NCBI GenBank assembly: GCA_015059805.1
Contig: SUZO01000020.1
Location: forward strand, 1 to 49,815
DNA: 49,815 bases
Reading direction: 5' to 3'
DNA from: Rikenellaceae bacterium
GTDB taxonomy: Bacteria; Bacteroidota; Bacteroidia; Bacteroidales; Rikenellaceae
Shown here: in pieces, positions 41,895 to 49,815 of the stretch
Layout of the letters: every line of letters starts with the position of its first letter
Position numbering within the stretch: the first letter of the stretch is position 1
The notes under the pieces: generated by a model
Seen by the model: the letters and a program-made list of their open reading frames with translations, nothing else
Database searches by the model: none
Told to the model about the DNA's origin: nothing
Program-made: the position numbers and the translations under genes

Positions 41895-44198
41895 ATGAAG
41901 AAAATTATATCTTTACTTTTGTCGGCATTGTGTATTGTCGGCAACACGTATGCATCTGACTATGAGACACATATCTTCGGTCACGTAATGGATGCAAAGA
42001 GCAAGGAGATGCTCCCATATATCAACGTAGTAGTACAGAACACAACTATCGGAACAACCACTGACGCTACGGGTCACTATATTCTAAATGACGTACCAGA
42101 AGATACAGAGATTACTATTGAGGTCTCTGCGCTTGGATATCAGACTGTTACAAAGACCGTAAAGGTTGTAAATGGAGAGCCTCTGGAGCTTGACTTTGAG
42201 ATAAACGAGGAGCAGGTCTCGCTTGATGCTGTCGTGGTCTCTGCAAACCGAAACGTTACAACCCGCCGCGAGGCTCCAACCCTTGTAAGCGTGCTTGATA
42301 CCCGCCTTTTTGATGTTACAACATCGCCAACCGTTGCTGAGGGACTTAATTTCCAGTCGGGCGTGCGTGTGGAGAACAACTGTCAGAACTGCGGCTTCAC
42401 GCAGGTGAGAATCAACGGTCTTGATGGTCACTACTCGCAGATTTTGATTGACTCTCGCCCAGTATTCTCTGCCCTTGCGGGTGTATATGGATTAGAGCAT
42501 CTACCATCAAATATGATTGAGCGCATTGAGGTCGTGCGCGGAGGTGGCTCGGCGCTCTATGGTGCATCGGCTATTGGTGGAACAGTAAATATTATCACCA
42601 AGGAGCCACTCTACAACTCTGGACAGATTGCCCACACAATCAGCTCTATCGGTTGCACTGGCTCGTTTGACAACAATACCTCCCTCAACGCATCGCTCGT
42701 TACCGACAACCGCAAGGCGGGACTTATGGTCTATGGTCAGAACCGCCACCGCTCGGGCTATGACCACAACGGCGACGGCTTTGTGGAGATTGGCGAGATT
42801 GACGGTCAGACAGTGGGTCTGAGAAGCTATATCAAGACCAGCGCTTACAGCAAGCTCTCGCTTGAGTATCACGGAACAAAGGAGTATCGTCGTGGTGGCG
42901 ACCAGCTTGATGTTCCGCCACACCAGGCGTATGTTGCCGAGACTACTGACCACATTATCAACAGCGGAGGAGTTACCTTTGAGGGCACAACTGCCAACAC
43001 TCGCCACCGCTATAGCGTCTATGCCTCTGCGCAGGATATTCGCCGCGACAGCTACTACGGCAGTTATATGGACCCTAACGCCTATGGAACGACTCACGGA
43101 CTTACGGCAGTGGGCGGTGTGCAGTATATGTACCGCTGTCCAAAGATGTTGTTCCTGCCTGCCGAGCTTACCGTTGGTGCGGAGTACAACCTTGACTATA
43201 TGAAGGATACACCGCTCACAGAGGGCTACACCCCTACAAATCAGACTATACATATCTACAGCGCTTACATTCAGAACGAGTGGAAGAACGAGACTTGGGG
43301 CTTTTTGATTGGTGGTCGTGCAGATAAGCACAACCTTATTGACCACCTTATCTTCTCACCACGTGTAAACTTCCGCTACAACCCTACTCACAACATCAAC
43401 CTGCGCGCCGTATATTCATCTGGTTTCCGCGCGCCACAGGCATTTGACGAGGATTTGCACATCACTATCGTCGGTGGTGAGCGTACCCGTATCCGCCTTG
43501 CCGATGACCTTAAGGAGGAGCGTAGCCACTCATTCAGCCTCTCAGCAGATATGTACCACACCTTTAAGAGCGGTGTTCAGGGCAACCTGCTCGTTGAGGG
43601 TTTCTACACTATCCTAAAAGATGTATTTACCCTTGAGGAGACTGGCGAGACTGCCGATGACGGTACAGCAACTGTCCTTGAGCGTCGCAATGGCTCTGGT
43701 GCAACGGTTATGGGCGTAAACCTTGAGGCTCGACTTGCATTCAACCCTTGGCTACAGCTTCAGCTTGGAGGAACACTACAGAAGAGCCGCTACAAGGAGC
43801 CTGAGAAGTGGAGCGAGGATGAGAGCGTACCAGCCGAGACCCGTATGTTCCGCACACCTGACAGCTATGCCTTTTTGACAGCCACTGTCACACCAGTGCG
43901 CCGTTTTGACATTGCTCTGACAGGTACTTACACAGGCAGAATGCTCGTTCAGCACTTTGCAGGATATGTAGATAAGGATATCGCAAAGCTCACAAATCCA
44001 TTCTTTGATATGGGCATTAAGCTGAGCTACGACTTTAGAATTTACCGCACAATCGGACTTCAGATAAATGGTGGAGTGAAAAATATCTTCAACGCCTACC
44101 AGAACGACTTTGACAAGGGTGCAGACCGCGATGCAGGATATATCTACGGTCCATCACTACCACGAACATGGTTCCTCGGTGCAAAAATATCCTTCTAA
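41895..44198 (+). CDS. TonB-dependent receptor, probably for a metal or metal complex
   Basis: A 767-residue outer-membrane receptor, shorter than SusC types and without a SusD. A signal peptide (to about residue 20) is followed by a carboxypeptidase-regulatory-like domain (about 24-108), then the plug (about 115-235) with LDAVVVSANR, VRINGLDGHYSQILIDSRP and VVRGGGSALYGASAIGGTVN, and the barrel ending in FLGAKISF. A Cys-x-x-Cys (C163, C166, NCQNCGF) in the plug is characteristic of one Bacteroidetes receptor group. With the CPICH protein ahead it suggests uptake of a metal or chelate. The start at MKKIISLLL gives the signal; the longer frame overlaps the upstream gene. Confidence 0.9.
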   Translation: MKKIISLLLSALCIVGNTYASDYETHIFGHVMDAKSKEMLPYINVVVQNTTIGTTTDATGHYILNDVPEDTEITIEVSALGYQTVTKTVKVVNGEPLELDFEINEEQVSLDAVVVSANRNVTTRREAPTLVSVLDTRLFDVTTSPTVAEGLNFQSGVRVENNCQNCGFTQVRINGLDGHYSQILIDSRPVFSALAGVYGLEHLPSNMIERIEVVRGGGSALYGASAIGGTVNIITKEPLYNSGQIAHTISSIGCTGSFDNNTSLNASLVTDNRKAGLMVYGQNRHRSGYDHNGDGFVEIGEIDGQTVGLRSYIKTSAYSKLSLEYHGTKEYRRGGDQLDVPPHQAYVAETTDHIINSGGVTFEGTTANTRHRYSVYASAQDIRRDSYYGSYMDPNAYGTTHGLTAVGGVQYMYRCPKMLFLPAELTVGAEYNLDYMKDTPLTEGYTPTNQTIHIYSAYIQNEWKNETWGFLIGGRADKHNLIDHLIFSPRVNFRYNPTHNINLRAVYSSGFRAPQAFDEDLHITIVGGERTRIRLADDLKEERSHSFSLSADMYHTFKSGVQGNLLVEGFYTILKDVFTLEETGETADDGTATVLERRNGSGATVMGVNLEARLAFNPWLQLQLGGTLQKSRYKEPEKWSEDESVPAETRMFRTPDSYAFLTATVTPVRRFDIALTGTYTGRMLVQHFAGYVDKDIAKLTNPFFDMGIKLSYDFRIYRTIGLQINGGVKNIFNAYQNDFDKGADRDAGYIYGPSLPRTWFLGAKISF

Positions 44199-44226
44199 AT
44201 CAAATATAAAAGCAATATTTTACCAC

Positions 44227-44262
44227 AAAATCCCTCTATTTATTTAGGGGGATTTTTATTTT
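44227..44262 (+). terminator. Terminator after the TonB receptor
   Basis: AAAATCCCTCTA (44227-44238) and TAGGGGGATTTT (44245-44256) form a 12-bp stem with one G-T pair. T-rich sequence follows. Confidence 0.8.
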
Positions 44263-44275
44263 AATAAAAAAGGTG

Positions 44276-44283
44276 TATCTTTG
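44276..44283 (+). promoter_or_regulatory. Promoter -7 element of the PEGA operon
   Basis: TATCTTTG lies 45 bases ahead of the start. The upstream element is only TTTT-like. Confidence 0.55.
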
Positions 44284-44328
44284 TCAAAATATTTGATTTC
44301 CAAAATTTTATTGATACTCACACACATT

Positions 44329-46251
44329 ATGAAGAGATTTTTTACCGCAGTTTTGCTCCTTATAGGGGTGTTCCCGCTTTATGCTCAGCATATAAATTCT
44401 ACTGCAGACCTTACGCTTGCAGAGGAGATTATGCAAGATCTTGCACGCGAGAGGTATGTTTGGGAGGTTGGTTATGGAGATGACCTGACCGCTGCGGATA
44501 ATGCTGCAATGGCAAATCTGACATCTATGGACCTAAGTTTGGTGGCTCTATACAACAGCGAGACCAGAAATGAGCAGCTCAATATTGAGAGTGCCCGAAC
44601 TAAGGAGGTGGATGAGATGAAGTTTGTCGGCACGGCAATGATGTACCTTGAGAATGTGCATCGTATAGACCTCTCAAATATTGAGTACAAGGGTGCTATC
44701 TACCCATATTTCGTACTTCGTTATGTTACTGCCGAGGAGTGGGGCAAGCGTTACGACAGCCTTAAGCGAAAGATTGAGGAGTACTTAGAGTCTGCAGAGA
44801 TCTTCACCTCAGTAGTGGACCAGTTGCGTTGCTATACCTGGGCCTACGCGCTGCTAAGGCAGTACAATAGAGGCGACATTAAGATTGACAACAAGGCGGC
44901 CGATCAGGAGGCAATTAGCCGCATCACTAGCCTACTTGACGGCATAAAGGTTGAGGTCAAGGGTATTGAAAAGGTTGAGGGCGATAAGAACTACCCATAC
45001 AAGCTCTTCTTGGATTTTATGTACGACGGTGAGCCACTCTCTAACATCACCTTCAGCTACTTTGACGGTAGCGGCATTATTGAGGGCGAGACAGTTAAGG
45101 ATGGACGTAGCATGCTGATGATGAAAAAGCTCAACCAGACCCTCAAGATTACTATAGATTGCTGTATGGAGGACCAGGCACGCCTTCAAGCACCAGGAAT
45201 CTACCAATCTATCCGCGAGCTTCGCCTCTCAGGCGCTCTGCCAGCTGCTCAGAAGGAGATTATCACACAGCCTAAGGGTGTAAAACCTCAGAAGGAGGTT
45301 GATACAAACAACTTCAAGAATGAGTCTGCCGTAGACAAGAGCCTTAAGAATAGCGAGGCTCAGTATGGTAGCACCACCGCCGCCGCAAATAGCCAGAGCT
45401 ACACAACAATCATGGATAAGATTGTCAGCTCCTTTACCGACAAGAGCATCAGCGTGCGCGAGCACTTTACCGACAATGGTTGGGATGACTATGAGAAGAT
45501 TGTTGCTGAGGGCAATCCAGTTGTCGCGCGTACACCATCATGGCGATTTGTAAAGCTCGACACACTGGTTATCTGCCGCGAGCTACCTGTAAAGCTCAAG
45601 TTCCCATCTTCACGCAAGTCGTTTATTGAGGATGTTGTCTTCCGTATCAACGAGCGCACTAAAAAGATTGAGTCTGTAGCCTACAAACTCGGTGCATCTA
45701 CCGAGAGCAGTATCATGGCTAAGGATTGGAGCGAGACCGACAGATTGACCCTTATCACCTTCCTTGAGGATTACCGCTCAGCATACTGTCTGCGCGATAT
45801 TGCCTACATCAAAAAGGTCTTCTCGAATGATGCCTACATCATCGTTGGAAAGGTACTTCAGAAGTCTACCAAGAAGTTTAATGACAAGACTGAGCTTATA
45901 GATAGCGACGGTAGAGCAGTCTACACCCGATATAGCAAGAAGCAGTATATTGAGAATCTCTCACGAAGTTTCCTTAGCAAGGAGTTTGTCAATGTCCGTT
46001 TTGAGGAGTGCGATGTCTGCTCTGGCTACGGCTCTAAGAAGGGCATTTATGCCGTGCAGGTACGACAGCTCTACACCTCAAACAACTACGCCGATGAGGG
46101 AATTCTAACCCTTGCCATAGATATGCGTGACGATGTCAATCCACTTGTTCGCGTACGTGTATGGCAGCAGGAGAGGGATGTAAACTACACTGCCGAGCAG
46201 ATGATGGAGCGCACAGTATCCACAGAGGGCAGCTTTAGCCACGACAAATAG
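44329..46251 (+). CDS. Exported protein of unknown function paired with a PEGA protein
   Basis: A 640-residue protein (start at MKRFFTAVLL; the longer form begins with TTG). It has a signal peptide to about residue 20 (PLYAQ). The N-terminal third is helical and beta mixed (LAEEIMQDLARERYVW). A Ser/Asn/Lys-rich linker lies near 320-370. The C-terminal part (about 375-640) has IMDKIVSSFTDKSI, FLEDYRSAYCLRDIAYIKKVF and YIENLSRSFLSKEFVNVRF, like a nuclear-transport-factor-2-type or LPP20-like fold, though I cannot name it. It ends 23 bases before a PEGA-repeat protein, and the two probably act together in the periplasm or at the outer membrane. Confidence 0.65.
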   Translation: MKRFFTAVLLLIGVFPLYAQHINSTADLTLAEEIMQDLARERYVWEVGYGDDLTAADNAAMANLTSMDLSLVALYNSETRNEQLNIESARTKEVDEMKFVGTAMMYLENVHRIDLSNIEYKGAIYPYFVLRYVTAEEWGKRYDSLKRKIEEYLESAEIFTSVVDQLRCYTWAYALLRQYNRGDIKIDNKAADQEAISRITSLLDGIKVEVKGIEKVEGDKNYPYKLFLDFMYDGEPLSNITFSYFDGSGIIEGETVKDGRSMLMMKKLNQTLKITIDCCMEDQARLQAPGIYQSIRELRLSGALPAAQKEIITQPKGVKPQKEVDTNNFKNESAVDKSLKNSEAQYGSTTAAANSQSYTTIMDKIVSSFTDKSISVREHFTDNGWDDYEKIVAEGNPVVARTPSWRFVKLDTLVICRELPVKLKFPSSRKSFIEDVVFRINERTKKIESVAYKLGASTESSIMAKDWSETDRLTLITFLEDYRSAYCLRDIAYIKKVFSNDAYIIVGKVLQKSTKKFNDKTELIDSDGRAVYTRYSKKQYIENLSRSFLSKEFVNVRFEECDVCSGYGSKKGIYAVQVRQLYTSNNYADEGILTLAIDMRDDVNPLVRVRVWQQERDVNYTAEQMMERTVSTEGSFSHDK

Positions 46252-46274
46252 AAACAATCTAACCCAGCAATATC

Positions 46275-48509
46275 ATGAAGCGTTTTCTGACACTCTTTAT
46301 CGCAATAGCAACACTGGCTCTTAGCGCCTCTGCTGAGCAGATTAAACAGAGCATAATCATTGATACCAACACCATCCGCCAGGTGCAAACGGATGCTCTA
46401 ACTGGCGCAGTGTTAGATAAGATTCAGCCCGATACATCCCGCCGACCTTGTGCGCGAATAAAGATTCTCTTTCACAAGATGACAAAAGAGCAGATGAGTG
46501 AATTAGAGGCTCTGACTCCTTCAGATGTTATTGACATCACAAAGACCAAAGTCGCTGACTATGAGAACGTTCTCATTCTTGAGATGACTGCACGCCCCAA
46601 TACAAAGTTCTACCTTCGCCATCCAAAGTTTGGCACTTCAAATGAGGTAGTTATCAATCTTGAAGGTGACAAAGAGTATCAGGCTGAGGCTACGCTCAAC
46701 AAGCAGCTTACAATCAACATTGCATCCAATGTTGCTGGCGCAGATGTCTATCTGAACAACGAATTTAAGGGCACTACCGTCGCTCCAAACAACATCTGCA
46801 CCATTGCCGATGTATTCCAGGGCAAGTACTCCCTGCGCTTAGAGTATGGCGAGCGTAAGTCTACCTCCGACATTGAGGTTATTGATGGTAGCAACATCTA
46901 CTTCCGCCTTGATATTGACGACACAGCTCCAGTATATCAGTACCTGATTATCAACACCAAGCCAAAGAGTGCCCTTGTAGAGATTGACGGTAAGAGCATC
47001 CAGCGTAAGAGTGGCAAGATTGAGGAGTTAGTCACCAAGGGTGTTCACCACTATACAGTCTCCGCTGCCGACTACTATCCACTCAGCGACACCGTTGTCT
47101 TAGATGGCAGCAAAACACGCACTATAGAGGTTGCACTTAAGCCAGCCTTCGGTTTCCTCAATGTTGAGCATAGCCAGGAGCTTAATGGCGCAGAGGTATA
47201 TGTAGATAGCCGCATGCGAGGTACACTACCACTGAGCAAGCCTATCACTATCAAGAGCGGAACAGCCGCTGTGCGCGTTGTCAAGAGTATGTACCACGAC
47301 TATAACACCACAGTCACCATATCTGACGACCAGACCACAACACTCACAGCATCCCTTGCGCCAAACTTCTCTACAGTCACAATCACTGCCGATAGTGGTG
47401 TGGAGATTTGGATTGACGGTCAGAAGCGCGGCACTGGCAAGTGGGTCGGCAACCTTGAGATTGGTAAGCACCTGATAGATTGCCGTAAGGAGGCTCATGA
47501 GGAGGCTCACCACCTGCTAAATGTTACCAATATTGAGCCTATGAGTGTAGACTACGGCTCTCTTACACCTATCTATGGCGCACTGAGCGTTAAGTGCAAC
47601 ATTAGCGGTGCAAAATACTCTATTGACGGCATTGAGCAGCAGGATGCCCTCCCATACGTAAACCAGAAGATGCTTATCGGCACACACTCCATAAAGATCT
47701 ATGTCCCTGGATACAACACTCACACCCAGACAGTTACCATTGAAAAGGGGGAAATCGCCTCTATAGATGCAACACTGACCGAAAAGAGAACCTCAAGCTA
47801 TAAAACTGGCACAACAACCTCTACGGGCGGGTATACAGCAACAAGTAGCAGTAGCAGCACAACTAAAACCAAGCCAGTAAAGGGACACTTCCTGCAGTTC
47901 GGCTTAGGCTTTGAGTTTGGTTTTGGCTCAAATGTTTCAACATTGGGAGTGCCAGTTGAGTTGCGTATCGGTCGCGTAAATCAGTTGATAAATGGTATCA
48001 TTGGCATAAACTATACCCATGGCTCAACTAAGATTGATAAAGGAAGTGTTGACGTGGATGTAAACCAGAACACACTCTCACCGATGGCTAAGTTGCGCCT
48101 AAATACTAAGCGTAGCAACAGCTCAGCACTCTTTATTGAGGCGGGAGCGATGTATAACGTTCTCCACTCTGCAAAGTATAAAACCAACTTCATCGACACC
48201 GGTACAGAGAGTTATGCAAATGGTTGGCTGAGCGATAGTGAGTATAAGATTGACAGCAAGCCTGCACTTGTAGGTCTTGCCTCTATAGGTTATAGCATTG
48301 GGCTGATAGAGCTCTCACTCTATGCCACATACAACTTCACCAACCCATATAGCGGAGTAGATCCATCATCATATATTGTTAGCCACAGCTGGAACGGCGC
48401 TCCAACAACACTTAACGACTACGAGTGCAGCCAGAAGTTCCTTGCAAATAACTACACAATTGGTATGGCTCTGAAGATATACTTCGGTAGCGGATTGATG
48501 AAAAGATAA
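46275..48509 (+). CDS. PEGA-repeat exported protein with beta-barrel-like C-terminus
   Basis: A 744-residue protein with a signal peptide (about 1-20, LALSASAEQ). After an N-terminal domain there are several PEGA-like repeats from about residue 145 to 515. Examples are GADVYLNNEFKGTT, SALVEIDGKSIQ, NGAEVYVDSRMRGTL, GVEIWIDGQKRGTG and GAKYSIDGIEQQD, each a short strand-turn unit common in surface proteins. A Thr/Ser-rich linker (about 515-535) leads to about 200 residues of alternating strands (FLQFGLGFEFGFG, LFIEAGAMYNV, YTIGMALKIYFG), which fit an outer-membrane barrel. Display of repeats on the periplasmic or outer side is inferred. Confidence 0.8.
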   Translation: MKRFLTLFIAIATLALSASAEQIKQSIIIDTNTIRQVQTDALTGAVLDKIQPDTSRRPCARIKILFHKMTKEQMSELEALTPSDVIDITKTKVADYENVLILEMTARPNTKFYLRHPKFGTSNEVVINLEGDKEYQAEATLNKQLTINIASNVAGADVYLNNEFKGTTVAPNNICTIADVFQGKYSLRLEYGERKSTSDIEVIDGSNIYFRLDIDDTAPVYQYLIINTKPKSALVEIDGKSIQRKSGKIEELVTKGVHHYTVSAADYYPLSDTVVLDGSKTRTIEVALKPAFGFLNVEHSQELNGAEVYVDSRMRGTLPLSKPITIKSGTAAVRVVKSMYHDYNTTVTISDDQTTTLTASLAPNFSTVTITADSGVEIWIDGQKRGTGKWVGNLEIGKHLIDCRKEAHEEAHHLLNVTNIEPMSVDYGSLTPIYGALSVKCNISGAKYSIDGIEQQDALPYVNQKMLIGTHSIKIYVPGYNTHTQTVTIEKGEIASIDATLTEKRTSSYKTGTTTSTGGYTATSSSSSTTKTKPVKGHFLQFGLGFEFGFGSNVSTLGVPVELRIGRVNQLINGIIGINYTHGSTKIDKGSVDVDVNQNTLSPMAKLRLNTKRSNSSALFIEAGAMYNVLHSAKYKTNFIDTGTESYANGWLSDSEYKIDSKPALVGLASIGYSIGLIELSLYATYNFTNPYSGVDPSSYIVSHSWNGAPTTLNDYECSQKFLANNYTIGMALKIYFGSGLMKR

Positions 48510-48517
48510 CACTGCGT

Positions 48518-49681
48518 ATGGAGCTACTTGGACTCATACTTATTACATTTGTCACCTCATTTATCGGAGTGGCAATAATACACCCGTATTTAGTTAAGTT
48601 CGCCAAGACCAAAAATATTGTAGACAACCCCAACACCCGCAAGCTCCAACTTCGCCCTGTACCCGTTTTGGGCGGCTTGGCAATATTCTTCGGCATCGTT
48701 GCGGGCTTGCTGGCAGCACATACAGTGATAGACTCCTCTGAGCTGTTTGTCATTATCTCCGCCATGATGATAATGACATACGTCGGCGCACTGGACGATG
48801 TGCTTGACATCTCCCCTATCATCCGCCTTATCGCTCAGATTATCACCGTCTTGATACTCATATACATCGGTGGACTATCACTTAATAACCTCCATGGTCT
48901 GTGGGGTATAAATGCCCTGCCAGAGTGGGTTTATGTTCCCCTGACAATAGTCTCAGTGGTGGGAATTATTAACGCGCTGAACCTTATAGACGGCGCAGAT
49001 GGACTCTTCTCAATCTTCTGCATCAGCGTCTGCGCAATATACGCCTCAATATTTACTACCGTCGGCGATTATGCACTTCTTGCACTTGCTGTGGCAGCTA
49101 TTGGCGCCCTAATTCCATTTTTGCTGCATAACGCCTTTGGTATAGAGTCAAAGATGTTTGTTGGCGACGGCGGCTCTCTGCAGATGGGCGTGGTGCTGTC
49201 GGTATTTGTTATGGAGGTAATCTGCAAAGCTGAGTATAACGCCTTAGCTGAGGATAAAAACCTCGCCCTTGTCCCTTTTGTGCTTGCAACACTCTCCATG
49301 CCAGTCTTTGATACTCTGAGAGTTATGATAGCTCGCATAGCCCGCGGCACATCACCACTTATTGGCGATAAAACCCACCTCCATCACCTCTTTATTGACC
49401 TCGGAATCTCCCATATTAGCACCGCAGTACTTATATCACTACTAAACCTTATAGTTGTAGCGACATGGTACTATGTGGCACACCTCGGCGCATCAATTGA
49501 GAGCCAACTTTATACCGTAATAGGCATGGCATTACTGCTCGATTGGGGCATATACTATACCATCCAACTCCTTGATTATCTGTATCCTTCGCAGATGCAA
49601 CAGCTCCGCAGTTGGAAGCGAAACCACCGCCCAAGCCGCCGACTATTTGACTTCATGCGAAAAATAGTTGATAAGATGTAA
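48518..49681 (+). CDS. Undecaprenyl-phosphate sugar-1-phosphate transferase (WecA/MraY family)
   Basis: A 387-residue polytopic enzyme that attaches a sugar-1-phosphate, probably N-acetylglucosamine- or related, to undecaprenyl phosphate and so starts surface-glycan synthesis. Motifs: GALDDVLDISP (Mg-binding Asp pair), NALNLIDGADGL, FVGDGGSLQMG, and GDKTHLHHLF near 290. The last is the family's cytoplasmic HLHH loop. About ten to eleven membrane segments and a basic C-tail (WKRNHRPSRR) fit. It is not MraY, judging by the HLHH type and the genomic setting. It starts eight bases after the PEGA gene. Confidence 0.92.
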   Translation: MELLGLILITFVTSFIGVAIIHPYLVKFAKTKNIVDNPNTRKLQLRPVPVLGGLAIFFGIVAGLLAAHTVIDSSELFVIISAMMIMTYVGALDDVLDISPIIRLIAQIITVLILIYIGGLSLNNLHGLWGINALPEWVYVPLTIVSVVGIINALNLIDGADGLFSIFCISVCAIYASIFTTVGDYALLALAVAAIGALIPFLLHNAFGIESKMFVGDGGSLQMGVVLSVFVMEVICKAEYNALAEDKNLALVPFVLATLSMPVFDTLRVMIARIARGTSPLIGDKTHLHHLFIDLGISHISTAVLISLLNLIVVATWYYVAHLGASIESQLYTVIGMALLLDWGIYYTIQLLDYLYPSQMQQLRSWKRNHRPSRRLFDFMRKIVDKM

Positions 49682-49702
49682 TGCAAATTGAAAAAAAAAT
49701 AT

Positions 49703-49710
49703 TACTTTTG
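49703..49710 (+). promoter_or_regulatory. Promoter -7 element of tRNA-Arg
   Basis: TACTTTTG lies 36 bases ahead of the tRNA. No TTTG at the right distance was found. Confidence 0.5.
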
Positions 49711-49746
49711 CGCATCCAATGCTGCCACCCAGCATTTTAGGACGAT

Positions 49747-49815
49747 GGTTCCGTAGCTCAGTTGGATAGAGCAACAGCCTTCTAAGCTGTGGGTCGTGGG
49801 TTCGAATCCCGCCGG
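49747..49815 (+). tRNA. tRNA-Arg (TCT anticodon), cut by the window end
   Basis: The acceptor 5' strand GGTTCCG (49747-49753), D arm (GCTC/GAGC), anticodon stem ACAGC/GCTGT with TCT at 49781-49783, and T arm GTGGG/CCCGC are all present. The last three bases, CGG, begin the acceptor 3' strand. The remaining acceptor bases lie outside the window. It reads AGA codons. Confidence 0.93.

Noticed and set aside
42507..43346. Minus-strand frame of 279 codons within the TonB receptor
   Set aside because: It is the antisense shadow of a well-supported receptor gene and has no recognisable family features.

Overview
The window looks like chromosomal DNA of a member of the Bacteroidales. The signs are SusC/SusD pairs, fimbrillin-like lipoproteins, TAnnTTTG-type promoters with an upstream TTTG (the Bacteroidetes sigma-ABfr pattern), little sign of Shine-Dalgarno sites, and many lipoproteins with short signal peptides. 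An Alistipes/Rikenellaceae-type gut anaerobe is plausible, but the genus cannot be fixed from the sequence alone.

Layout. (1) 1-1083: an initiator tRNA with its promoter and terminator, then a gene-poor mosaic holding a cloverleaf-shaped inverted repeat and the 3' remnant of an L,D-transpeptidase-like gene. (2) 1084-14369 (+): a SusC/SusD-type outer-membrane uptake operon. It also encodes two surface lipoproteins with fimbrillin-like N-termini and FISUMP/C-type-lectin-like modules, a 43-residue peptide, and three tandem paralogous metallo-beta-lactamase-fold exported hydrolases of ComEC-like type. No glycosidase or sulfatase is present. This is the best candidate for an undescribed system. 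(3) 14637-18655 (-): a four-gene operon of a family 2 glycosyltransferase, an unknown membrane protein with a lipoyl-like tail, aldose 1-epimerase and AsnA. (4) 18728-20907 (+): two exported carbohydrate-esterase-type hydrolases.

(5) 20908-25130: an accessory island. It holds a second cloverleaf repeat, two copies of a 39-bp palindrome, a broken inverted copy of an AAA ATPase cassette fused to a fabD 3' fragment, a hipBA-type toxin-antitoxin pair, and an intact AAA_25-type ATPase gene. The intact gene is bracketed by inverted flanks made of GTTCG and TTTTCCG repeats. (6) 25210-35226 (+): ten tightly packed genes (flippase, DNA polymerase III delta', FolK, envelope lipoproteins, a beta-barrel, RbfA, a LolC/E-like permease, a DUF4296 lipoprotein, an amidohydrolase), mostly overlapping. 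(7) 35356-38394 (+): a probably highly expressed OmpA/TPR lipoprotein and an unknown membrane protein. (8) 38417-41374 (-): a candidate small RNA and clpB.

(9) 41525-44198 (+): a small CPICH membrane protein with a TonB-dependent receptor, probably for metal or metal-complex uptake. (10) 44329-48509 (+): an exported protein of unknown function and a PEGA-repeat protein with a beta-barrel-like end, followed closely by a WecA/MraY-type phosphoglycosyltransferase (48518-49681). A tRNA-Arg(TCT) is cut by the window end.

How the genes fit together. Regions 2, 4, 6 and 9 are mostly envelope and nutrient-acquisition functions. Region 5 is the only part with signs of mobility and decay. No CRISPR array, rRNA, transposase, integrase or restriction system was seen. 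Functions are assigned from motifs read by eye, with no database search.
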